DNA from: Anaerolineae bacterium
GTDB taxonomy: Bacteria; Chloroflexota; Anaerolineae; Aggregatilineales; UBA2796
Length of the DNA: 50,351 nucleotides
Assembly (NCBI GenBank): GCA_025055255.1
Contig: JANWYI010000002.1
Location: forward strand, 68,775 to 119,125
Direction: 5' to 3'
Under the pieces are notes generated by a model. That model saw only the letters and a list, made by a program, of their open reading frames with translations. It made no database searches and had not been told where the DNA came from. Of this stretch, positions 40,895 through 47,992 are shown piece by piece (positions within the stretch are counted from its first letter, which is position 1; the number at the start of each line of letters is the position of its first letter). The position numbers and the translations under genes were made by a program.

Positions 40895-43800
40895 ATGCTT
40901 CTGAGGTCGTTTTTCACTGCTATCACGCGCCTTTCGCTGCGCTTTAAATGGATCACTATCCTCGTCACAATCGCAGCGCTTGTGCTTGGCGTGATCGCAG
41001 CCGTTCGGCTTAACCAAGAGTTCCTGCCCAACATCGAATTTCCGCAGACCTTTGTTGTGACGCTACGTCCGGGCGCCAGCAGCGAAGATTTGCGCGATCT
41101 AGTCACCATTCCGCTAGAGCAAGCATTCGCCAAGATTGACGGCGTGTTGCCTGAAGGCTTAGAGTCAACTACTGCGGCGCCCGTCTCATTCTTGATCGTG
41201 CGCAGCGAGTACGGCGTGCGCATGGCGCGGCTGCGCGAGCAGCTCCAAGCCGCTATTGACCAAGTTATCGCTGACGGCGTGCCTGTGGGCTTGGAGACAA
41301 CGGCTGACTTAACGCCTGAGATCATGACCAAAGTGCTGAGCAAGGCGCCCAGCATGTTCAAGCACTTTGAGAGCCGTCACCTGCTGGCAATGCGCCCTGA
41401 GGTGCTAGAGGCAGCCTTTGCACTCAATCCGCGCTTTGCCGATCAGCTTGACCTGTTAGCGCGCGACCAGCTAGCGGCTGCGCGCGTGAGCAGTGCTGTC
41501 ACTGGTGCTAGCGCAACTGTGCAACCTGTCCGCCTGCCTGCGGCATGGCGCATTGTAAAAGAAGACAAGGAAAATCAACGCGCGAATGTGCCGCGCATCA
41601 TCAATTTCAACTTGAGTGACATTCCCGTCATCACCTCAAGCGTTTCTAGCACTGCAGGTATCACGCCTGAGCAATTGAGCGAACTTGTTGACACTGAGTT
41701 GATCGCCAAGCTGCGAGAGATAGAAGGCATTGCTAATGTGCAGCTGATCGGCGGTCAGCAAATTCCGCCTGAGGTGACCGAAGCAGCACGTCGTGCTTTA
41801 CAACGTCGCCAAGAAGAGATAGGCAATGGCGGCGTCGGCGCACCTGGCACGCCTGTAGCGCAGCCACCTGCGCAAAGCGGCGACCAAAGCACGCCCGCGC
41901 CGAGCGCGCCCAGCTTGCCACCGAGCTGGCTGACCGCCACGCCGATTCCTGTGCCTAATCCCGTTGGCTTGCTACTGGAGCAGCGCTTCGGCATTCAAGC
42001 GCAGTTGCGCACAGCCGCTGACCTGTTGACTCTTAAGGATCGTGACGGCAAGCCGCTCAGCTTAGCCGAAGTGCTGGATCGGATAGCGAACGTCGCTAAC
42101 GGTCTCACTTACCTACGCGCGCTCACGCCTGAAGTCCTCGCCTATTGGCGCGCCGAAGTTCCAAATTTCAGCGCCGAACTCAGTGAGCCTGCTCTGCGCG
42201 CCATTGCCGACTCAGTCCTCTACCACGGCGCGTGGGCGCAGTTGCGCGCACAAGTTGGCTTCAGCAATGTGCGTAGCCTCGCCGACCTTGCCAAGATCAA
42301 AGGTAGCGCTGCAGCAACCATCAACGCGGTCGTGGCTGAGACGCCTTCTGAGTTGCGCAGTTTCGCTGTTCGCCTCGCCGATGCGCTCTCGCCTGAGGCA
42401 GTGCGTGTGCTACTCAGCCTAGAGCCCACTTTTGCACAAGACCTCTCGCCTGAGGTGCTGCGCTTGATGTCCTCACAAGCGCTTGCGGCTTTGCCCAAAG
42501 ACTTCATCAGCAACTTGAGCGACGCAGCGCTACGCGCCGAGCTAGAGGCAATCATCGCTGACCCAAGCAGAGCTGCTGCAGCTTCTCTAGTTGGCGGCAC
42601 GCAAGAGACTTTCCCTGATGATCCAAACGCGCCTGCGCTTGCCGCAGCGTGGTTGAACGTACCTGGCGTCACATTGCAGCAGGCGGATGACCTGCTCAAA
42701 AAGCCGTTCGGTCTGAGCGCAGCCGCCTTCCTAAACGCTATCGCTGCTACGCCACAAGGCGGCGCCGCGCTGATCGCCTCGCTCTCAGCTGACGTGCTGA
42801 ACTACGTCGCGGCGCGCGATCCAAACTTCTTTGACCAGCTGACCAGCGCAACTATCCAGTTGCTCAGCCCAGAGACTCTGGCTGCGTTGCCGCCTGCTGT
42901 GCAAGCGCGCGCACAGGACTTCACCCCGACGCGCAACGTCACGCGCACCAATCAGCGTGAGAGCTTGACCATCATCGTCTTCAAGGCTCAGGACGCTAAC
43001 ACAGTGGCTGTCTCAGACCGCGTGGAAGAGCTCTACCGTGAGGTGCGCGCTAAGCATCCTGAGCTGCAAATCGTAACCGTCTTCGAGTCAGCAGGCTTCA
43101 TCCGCGAGTCAATCGAAGGCGTGGTGCGCGAAGGCGGACTAGGCGCAGTCGGCGCCGTGCTGATGATCCTTGTCTTCCTGAACTTTAGCATACGCAGCAC
43201 ACTGGTCGCAGCCGTCTCCATTCCGACGTCGCTCGCCGCAGCGCTCGCCCTGATGTACTGGGTGCCTAGCGCAGTCAATGATCTGCTGCAGACTTTGCCA
43301 CAGAGTCCCGTAGTGGACTTTTTGATGCGGCTCTTCCCTGCCAGCATCACGCTCAACATCATGACCTTAAGCGGCTTAACAGTCGCCATCGGTCGCGTTG
43401 TGGACGACTCAATTGTGGTGCTGGAGAACATCTATCGCCAGCTACAAAAGGATATGACGCCTGAACAGGCTGTCATCAAAGGCACACGCGATGTTAGCGT
43501 GGCTATCTTTGCCGCGACGCTGACAACTGTGGTGGTCTTCCTGCCTATCGGCTTGACAGGCGGTATCATCGGCGAATTTTTCCTGCCTTTTGGTTTAGCG
43601 GTCACCTACGCACTCGCAGCATCGTTTGTGGTGGCGATCACAACCGTGCCAGTCCTTGCTTTCATGTTCATCCGCAAGCAGGACGTGCCAGAAGAGAAGG
43701 AAGGTTTCTTGGCGCGGCTGTACGTGCCAGTGCTGCAATGGTCACTCAAGAATCGGTTCGCCGTGCTGGGCATTGCAGCGCTCTCGCTGGTGGCAGGCTT

Positions 43801-45022
43801 GGCGCTCTTCGCCACTCGACCGACTACCTTCTTGCCTGCGCTAGGCGAGCCGCAGATCACTATTGACGTGCGTATGCCTGCCAACACGCCTATCGCACAG
43901 ACCGACTTGCTTGTGCGCGAGTTTGAGGCATACCTTGAAGAGCTGCACAAAGCAGGGCGCGGCATTAGCCGCTACCTAGTCAATGTCGGCGGTGGCGGCG
44001 GCTTCGGCGACATCGCGGCAGCAATCGGCGGCGGTGGCGGTGTGAATGGCGCGCGCGCTGCGATCACAGCAGGCGTTGAGGTCACAGGCGAGGCGCTCAG
44101 CGCGCTGACAGCTGAGGTACGCCAGAAAGCAAACGAGATTTTCGGCGCAGATAACGTCCGTGTCTCGCGCGCCTCAATCAGCGAGCAAGGCTTTGGCGGC
44201 TTCGCTGTGGTCGCCAGCGGCGATGAAGACGAATTGCTGGCTGCAGATGCCAAGATCGTCAAGGCGCTCAGCAGCGTCAAAGGTCTGACCAATATCACTA
44301 GCTCACTGCAGCAAGTCGGCACGTCGCAGTCATACTTGCGCGTGGCGTTGCGTCCAGCTGTGCAGTACAGAGCCGAGTTGGAAGTAACTGATACGCTCGG
44401 CGTGACGCGCCAAGCCATTGAGGCTGTCCGCGCCATTCCAGACTTGCCCGCCAGCATCACCATCAGCGAAGGCTTCCAGAGTCAGCAGCAGACTGAAGGC
44501 TTCAACCAGACCTTCGGCACAATGGGCATTGCTGTGCTCGCCGTGTACGGCGTGATGTTGGTCACCTTTGGCTCGTTCCTGTATCCGTTCGCTATCTTGT
44601 TCAGCCTGCCAGTGGCGGTAGTCGGCGCTGCATTCCTGCTGACCGTCACAGATCGCGTCGTCGGTATCTCAGCCCTAGTCGGCATGTTGATGCTGATCGG
44701 TATCGTGGTGACCAATGCAATTGTGTTGCTGGATCGTGTGCAGCTGAATCGGCGTGAGCGCGGCATGAGTCCGACTGAGGCGCTGATTGAGGCAGGGCGC
44801 ACGCGCCTGCGTCCAATCTTGATGACAGCGATTGCCACAATGGTGGCGCTCTCGCCATTAGCGCTCGGTTTCTCGAAGGGCGCGATCATTGCTGCTGAGC
44901 TCGGCACAGTAGTGATCGGCGGCTTGTTCAGCAGCACTGTGCTGACCTTGCTAGTCGTCCCAGTGGTCTATAGCTTGTTGGTCAGCGCGCAGCGGCGTAA
45001 GAGCAGTGAAGAGGCGAAGTAA
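40895..45022 (+). CDS. RND superfamily efflux transporter with enlarged first extracytoplasmic loop
   Basis: A 1375-residue AcrB/RND-like transporter, about 300 residues longer than usual. Standard parts: first helix (KWITILVTIAALVLGVIAAV), porter segment FLPNIEFPQTFVVTLRPGAS, TM4 with the proton-relay pair VAIGRVVDDSIVVLENIYR (about 832), LTTVVVFLPIGLTGGIIGEF, and TM10 GIVVTNAIVLLDRVQ (about 1268). The excess lies before TM2: residues about 136-212 and 299-679 carry a Pro-rich linker and repeats of LxPEVLxxxxxxxPxFxxxL type. ATG 40895 follows GAGGG. No adaptor or outer-membrane partner gene is adjacent, consistent with a monoderm. Substrate unknown. Confidence 0.93.
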   Translation: MLLRSFFTAITRLSLRFKWITILVTIAALVLGVIAAVRLNQEFLPNIEFPQTFVVTLRPGASSEDLRDLVTIPLEQAFAKIDGVLPEGLESTTAAPVSFLIVRSEYGVRMARLREQLQAAIDQVIADGVPVGLETTADLTPEIMTKVLSKAPSMFKHFESRHLLAMRPEVLEAAFALNPRFADQLDLLARDQLAAARVSSAVTGASATVQPVRLPAAWRIVKEDKENQRANVPRIINFNLSDIPVITSSVSSTAGITPEQLSELVDTELIAKLREIEGIANVQLIGGQQIPPEVTEAARRALQRRQEEIGNGGVGAPGTPVAQPPAQSGDQSTPAPSAPSLPPSWLTATPIPVPNPVGLLLEQRFGIQAQLRTAADLLTLKDRDGKPLSLAEVLDRIANVANGLTYLRALTPEVLAYWRAEVPNFSAELSEPALRAIADSVLYHGAWAQLRAQVGFSNVRSLADLAKIKGSAAATINAVVAETPSELRSFAVRLADALSPEAVRVLLSLEPTFAQDLSPEVLRLMSSQALAALPKDFISNLSDAALRAELEAIIADPSRAAAASLVGGTQETFPDDPNAPALAAAWLNVPGVTLQQADDLLKKPFGLSAAAFLNAIAATPQGGAALIASLSADVLNYVAARDPNFFDQLTSATIQLLSPETLAALPPAVQARAQDFTPTRNVTRTNQRESLTIIVFKAQDANTVAVSDRVEELYREVRAKHPELQIVTVFESAGFIRESIEGVVREGGLGAVGAVLMILVFLNFSIRSTLVAAVSIPTSLAAALALMYWVPSAVNDLLQTLPQSPVVDFLMRLFPASITLNIMTLSGLTVAIGRVVDDSIVVLENIYRQLQKDMTPEQAVIKGTRDVSVAIFAATLTTVVVFLPIGLTGGIIGEFFLPFGLAVTYALAASFVVAITTVPVLAFMFIRKQDVPEEKEGFLARLYVPVLQWSLKNRFAVLGIAALSLVAGLALFATRPTTFLPALGEPQITIDVRMPANTPIAQTDLLVREFEAYLEELHKAGRGISRYLVNVGGGGGFGDIAAAIGGGGGVNGARAAITAGVEVTGEALSALTAEVRQKANEIFGADNVRVSRASISEQGFGGFAVVASGDEDELLAADAKIVKALSSVKGLTNITSSLQQVGTSQSYLRVALRPAVQYRAELEVTDTLGVTRQAIEAVRAIPDLPASITISEGFQSQQQTEGFNQTFGTMGIAVLAVYGVMLVTFGSFLYPFAILFSLPVAVVGAAFLLTVTDRVVGISALVGMLMLIGIVVTNAIVLLDRVQLNRRERGMSPTEALIEAGRTRLRPILMTAIATMVALSPLALGFSKGAIIAAELGTVVIGGLFSSTVLTLLVVPVVYSLLVSAQRRKSSEEAK

Positions 45023-45035
45023 GGCAGCTTGCAAA

Positions 45036-45060
45036 CGTGGTCGGCATTGTGCCGACCACG
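45036..45060. terminator. Bidirectional terminator, first copy
   Basis: CGTGGTCGG (45036-45044) pairs perfectly with CCGACCACG (45052-45060), loop cattgtg. It follows the RND stop by 13 bases. It has lost the flanking AAA/TTT pairing kept by the second copy. Confidence 0.75.
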
Positions 45061-45140
45061 CTCATCTCTGAGCCGAAGTTGGTTGCGGCTGTAACCAGCC
45101 TTGCATGTGATACGTGAAGAGGCGAAGTAAGGCAGCTTGC

Positions 45141-45171
45141 AAACGTGGTCGGTGTTGTGCCGACCACGTTT
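45141..45171. terminator. Bidirectional terminator, second copy
   Basis: AAACGTGGTCGG (45141-45152) pairs perfectly with CCGACCACGTTT (45160-45171), loop tgttgtg, followed by cttttc on the plus strand. It lies just after the hemH stop on the minus strand and serves both genes. Confidence 0.85.
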
Positions 45172-45175
45172 CTTT

Positions 45176-46219
45176 TCAAGCCGAAGTCGGTTGTGGCTGT
45201 AACCAGCCTTGCATGTGATGCAGCGCGAGGTCTGTCAGCGCCTGTAGGTGCAGTGGCGAGTCATTCAGGGCAGGGATGTAATGATAGGTCTTGCCGCCTG
45301 CGCTCAGAAAGACCTCTCGATTTTGCACGTCAATTTCCTCAAGCGTCTCCAGACAGTCAGCGGCGAAGCCAGGGCAGATGATGTCCACACTTTGCACGCC
45401 GCTTTTAGCGAGTGCCTCTAGCGTGTCACTTGTGTACGGCTTTAGCCATTCCTCGCGTCCGAAGAGCGATTGAAAGGCGACAATGTAGCGCTCCTTCGGC
45501 AAGCCGAGCGACTCAGCCACAAGGCGCGCTGTCTTATGGCAGAAACAGTAGTACGGATCGCCGCCTGTGAAGTAGCGCTTGGGAATGCCGTGAAACGAAA
45601 AGACCAACCTCTCACTCTGTCCATTTTGGCGCCATGCCTGACGGACGCTCTCGACCAGTGCTGCAATGTAGCCCTGATGATCGTGATAGCTCGTGATGAA
45701 GCGCAGCTCTGGCAACCAGCGCCAACGCTGCAGCTCTCTGGTGACCGCGTCAAAAACAGAGGCGACTGTTGTGGCAGAGTACTGCGGAAAAAGCGGCAAG
45801 ACGAGCAAACGCTGCACGTTTGCTGCGCGCAGCTGATTGAGCGCATATGGAATAGATGGATTGCCATAGCGCATGCCGAGCGCTACCTTGATTGGCTGAG
45901 CGCTCTGAGCTTGCAAGCGCGCTTGAATACCGTCTGCAATTGCTTGTGAATGAGTCAGTAACGGCGAGCCTTGCTCTGTCCAAATCTGAGCATAGAGCGC
46001 AGCAGAGCGCGGCGGACGCCTGTTCAAGATGATCAAGCGCGTTAGCAGCCACCAAGTCAAGCGCGGAAACTCGAAGACGCGCGGATCGTCAAAGAATTGG
46101 CGCAAGTAGCGGCGCAGAGCAGGCACAGTTGGCGCATCAGGCGTGCCAAGATTGGCGACCAGCACGCCAATGCTCGCTACACTGCCATGCTGGTAGTCAG
46201 AGATACCGATGTACTTCAT
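45176..46219 (-). CDS. hemH: Ferrochelatase
   Basis: Inserts ferrous iron into a porphyrin in heme synthesis; 347 residues, a normal length. Motifs: GVLVANLGTPDAPTVPALRR at the N-terminus, LPLFPQYSATTVASVFDAV, the active-site His in VFSFHGIPKRYF (His210), and GFAADCLETLEEID with the conserved Glu. Whether it acts on protoporphyrin or coproporphyrin cannot be decided by eye; a GGDPYYCFCHKTARLVAESL segment carries two nearby Cys. Two N-terminal starts are possible, ATG 46219 being the first and supported by AGGTT upstream. The last codons lie in a tandem duplication, so the C-terminus QGWLQPQPTSA also exists as an untranslated copy downstream. Other heme genes are not adjacent. Confidence 0.95.
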   Translation of the reverse strand: MKYIGISDYQHGSVASIGVLVANLGTPDAPTVPALRRYLRQFFDDPRVFEFPRLTWWLLTRLIILNRRPPRSAALYAQIWTEQGSPLLTHSQAIADGIQARLQAQSAQPIKVALGMRYGNPSIPYALNQLRAANVQRLLVLPLFPQYSATTVASVFDAVTRELQRWRWLPELRFITSYHDHQGYIAALVESVRQAWRQNGQSERLVFSFHGIPKRYFTGGDPYYCFCHKTARLVAESLGLPKERYIVAFQSLFGREEWLKPYTSDTLEALAKSGVQSVDIICPGFAADCLETLEEIDVQNREVFLSAGGKTYHYIPALNDSPLHLQALTDLALHHMQGWLQPQPTSA

Positions 46220-46265
46220 GGATTTAACCTGCGTGAAGTCTGCATTAAACGAGCATGATGCTCAG

Positions 46266-46294
46266 ATTATGAAGATTTTGGTAGATTCCTGCAA
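46266..46294 (-). promoter_or_regulatory. Promoter of hemH
   Basis: On the minus strand TTGCAG (46294-46289) and CATAAT (46271-46266) are separated by 17 bases, about 47 bases before the hemH start. The gap to ribF (46220-46326) shows no other feature apart from a small GAGCA/TGCTC inverted repeat. Confidence 0.5.
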
Positions 46295-46326
46295 GTTTCG
46301 GTGCGGAAAGATAGCTTAGCAGTAGT

Positions 46327-47262
46327 TTAGAGTGCTGAAGCAGTTAGCAATTGGCGTCCGTATGCAACATCAGTGCTGATTTGTGCGATGAGCGCCTCAA
46401 CGCTGCTGAACTTCTGTTCGCCGCGCAGCCGCGCCACAAAATCCAGTGTCAAGACTTGACCGTAAATGTCACGGTCAAAGTCCAGCAAGTGCGCCTCGAC
46501 GCGCGTCTCCGTGCCGCCAAAAGTTGGACGCGAGCCAATGTTAGTGACAGCAGCAAAGCGCTCTGCGCCTAGATAGGCGTAGCACGCATAGACGCCATTG
46601 GCAGGCAACAGCTGCTCTGACCAAACCGCGATGTTAGCTGTTGGAAAGCCGATGCTGCGTCCGCGATGGTCGCCGTGAACGACCTCACCTGAGACGCGAT
46701 ACGGACGCGCCAACAGGTCAGCTGTGGTCACTACGTCGCCTTCTGCCAAAGCCTTGCGGATTGCGCTAGATCGAATGGCGCCGTGTTGCGCGTCCATGAG
46801 CAGCTCAACCGAATGCACGCTGAAGCCTTTTTGCTGTCCCTGCGCGCTCAAAAAGGCGAAGTCGCCTTCGCGCTGATAGCCGAGCGCAAAGTCAGGCGTG
46901 ATCCACAGACTTTTCATGCGCAAATGCGCAAGGAGCAGGTCTACGAAAGCAGCGGCGCGCATGTGGCGCGTCGCCTCATCAAACGGATGCGTCACGATCA
47001 CGTCCACACCGAGCGCCGCTAAAAGCTCAGCGCGCTGATCAGGCGTGGTCAGGTAATAGCGACCTGTGATGCCGCGCAGCAGCACGTCGGGATGCGGAAA
47101 AAAGGTCACAACGGCTGCTAACAGACCGTCACAATGGGCTGACTTGACCACCTGTCTGAGCAAATGCTGATGACCACGGTGGACGCCGTCAAAAATGCCA
47201 ATCGTGACTACAGAAGGCTGGGTCAGCTGGACAGCTGAGAGCTGTGTGACATGCTGAGACAA
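46327..47262 (-). CDS. ribF: Bifunctional riboflavin kinase / FAD synthetase
   Basis: Makes FMN and FAD from riboflavin in the cytosol. The 311 residues hold both domains: the N-terminal FAD synthetase nucleotidyltransferase with TIGIFDGVHRGHQHLLRQVV (HxGH-type) and the ISSTxxR-like IRSSAIRKALAEGD, and the C-terminal flavokinase with GRSIGFPTANIAV (PTAN) and RVEAHLLDFDRDIYGQVL with the catalytic Glu of the ExHxxDF type. The only in-frame start is TTG 47262, preceded by GGAAAA; no ATG or GTG exists before the first conserved motif. No FMN riboswitch was recognised upstream. Transcription direction agrees with hemH, but a gap and a hemH promoter separate them. Confidence 0.95.
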   Translation of the reverse strand: MSQHVTQLSAVQLTQPSVVTIGIFDGVHRGHQHLLRQVVKSAHCDGLLAAVVTFFPHPDVLLRGITGRYYLTTPDQRAELLAALGVDVIVTHPFDEATRHMRAAAFVDLLLAHLRMKSLWITPDFALGYQREGDFAFLSAQGQQKGFSVHSVELLMDAQHGAIRSSAIRKALAEGDVVTTADLLARPYRVSGEVVHGDHRGRSIGFPTANIAVWSEQLLPANGVYACYAYLGAERFAAVTNIGSRPTFGGTETRVEAHLLDFDRDIYGQVLTLDFVARLRGEQKFSSVEALIAQISTDVAYGRQLLTASAL

Positions 47263-47287
47263 GGCATTTTTCCACTGTGACGGAGAC

Positions 47288-47551
47288 TTACAGATAGATC
47301 ATATCTACGCAAGCATACTTTGTCATGTGCTGGCAAGCATACTTTGTCATGTGCTGAACTTTTTCAGACCTTTCACACGCTTCGCGCTTGAATGCATCAC
47401 GGCGCTGCTGCATTTTTGGGCACGGTCTATCAAGACCTGTCCGCAGGCGCCATAGAATGCGCAAAATAGCAAAGTCGCGTATGGTAGTCGGCATGACGCG
47501 GCAAAGGTCGCAGCGCGAATTTGCCGCGCGACCGCACACTGCGCAGCTCAA
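47288..47551 (-). CDS. Possible small Cys-rich protein (low confidence)
   Basis: An 87-codon frame with TTG start at 47551. The N-terminus reads MSCAVCGRAANSRCDLCRVM, a CxxC-x7-CxxC arrangement that could bind zinc; the C-terminus contains the eight-residue repeat QHMTKYAC twice, the in-frame product of the 24-bp tandem repeat. Against it: TTG start with the purine-rich stretch too close, no homologue recognised, and an isolated position. For it: the Cys spacing and repeat length divisible by three. It could also be chance. Confidence 0.3.
   Translation of the reverse strand: MSCAVCGRAANSRCDLCRVMPTTIRDFAILRILWRLRTGLDRPCPKMQQRRDAFKREACERSEKVQHMTKYACQHMTKYACVDMIYL
47309..47356. repeat. 24-bp perfect tandem repeat, two copies
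   Basis: gcaagcatactttgtcatgt plus gctg, repeated exactly at 47309-47332 and 47333-47356. Only two copies and no spacer, so it is not a CRISPR array. It keeps the frame of the small minus-strand ORF. Confidence 0.9.
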
Positions 47552-47730
47552 CCTGCCACGACACAGCTCTACAGCAGCATTGCAGCTTTTAGGGCAGAGT
47601 TTCTCAGCTGCCTAGCGCACGTGAAGCCTGCATCTTTCCATCTGACAGCTTACTCTGGTTACTTGCCGCTTGGAGCGCAGCGCGTCACAATTGAAGGCGG
47701 CACTCACGGCACACACAGGAGTAATGCGCT

Positions 47731-47946
47731 ATGAAAGCGTGGCTGAGCCTTGCTCTGAGTATGGTACTGCTGCTTGCCTTGCCAGCTGTTGCTCTGGCGG
47801 CTGAGGACGAGAAGCCAAGCGCGCCTGCTGGCATCGGCTTGCTGATCCTAGTGCTAGGTCTCACGGCTATTTTGATTGTCGGCGCGTATTACGTCCGCCA
47901 AAATCAGCTGGCTGCAGAGGAAGAGCGCAGGGCGAAGGAGCAGTAA
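47731..47946 (+). CDS. Small exported or membrane protein
   Basis: A 71-residue protein: signal-like N-terminus MKAWLSLALSMVLLLALPAV ending near ALAAED, a short linker with EDEKPSAPAG, one membrane helix (IGLLILVLGLTAILIVGAYY) and a charged tail (RQNQLAAEEERRAKEQ). If the signal is cleaved, it would be a single-span protein with a cytosolic charged tail. AGGAG nine bases before ATG 47731 and a 13-bp terminator just after the stop make it a convincing gene. No family recognised. Confidence 0.75.
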   Translation: MKAWLSLALSMVLLLALPAVALAAEDEKPSAPAGIGLLILVLGLTAILIVGAYYVRQNQLAAEEERRAKEQ

Positions 47947-47950
47947 AGAA

Positions 47951-47981
47951 ATGGCTCGGAATCGCCTTGATTCCGAGCCAT
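47951..47981. terminator. Bidirectional terminator between small membrane-protein gene and gcvPB
   Basis: Perfect 13-bp stem ATGGCTCGGAATC (47951-47963) and GATTCCGAGCCAT (47969-47981), loop gcctt. On the minus strand it is followed by tttcttta, so it is strongest for gcvPB; the plus-strand side lacks a T run. Confidence 0.85.
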
Positions 47982-47992
47982 ACTCAGGCGTC

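Larger units (their letters stand above)
45006..45219. repeat. Tandem duplication (two 106-bp copies, period 108)
   Basis: Copy one is 45006-45111 and copy two 45114-45219, differing at only a few sites outside a variable stretch after the hairpin. Copy one starts in the last codons of the RND gene, and copy two ends in the last codons of hemH. Each copy therefore holds the RND gene end (gtgaagaggcgaagtaa), a terminator hairpin and the hemH C-terminal codons. This is a direct tandem duplication of a convergent gene junction. Confidence 0.9.
47263..47730. other. 468-bp gap with tandem repeat and a doubtful small ORF
   Basis: Between divergent ribF (minus) and a small membrane-protein gene (plus). 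It contains a perfect 24-bp tandem repeat at 47309-47356 and one Cys-rich minus-strand ORF of low confidence (47288-47551). The part from 47552 to 47720 shows nothing recognised beyond AGGAG at 47717-47721. Any promoter for ribF should lie here, but none was clear. Confidence 0.5.

Noticed and set aside
40888-44937. Several minus-strand frames of 100-160 codons opposite the RND gene
   Set aside because: All are low-complexity Ser/Ala/Arg/Thr shadows of the RND coding frame without ribosome-binding sites.
45006-45219. Repeat pair as ends of a mobile element
   Set aside because: The copies are adjacent and contain native gene ends; there is no transposase, terminal inverted repeat or target-site duplication.
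47263-47330. FMN riboswitch before ribF
   Set aside because: The region upstream of the ribF start lacks the conserved RFN-type sequence blocks and contains the 24-bp repeat instead.
47309-47356. Tandem repeat as a possible CRISPR remnant
   Set aside because: The two 24-bp copies directly abut with no spacer, and no cas gene is present in the window.
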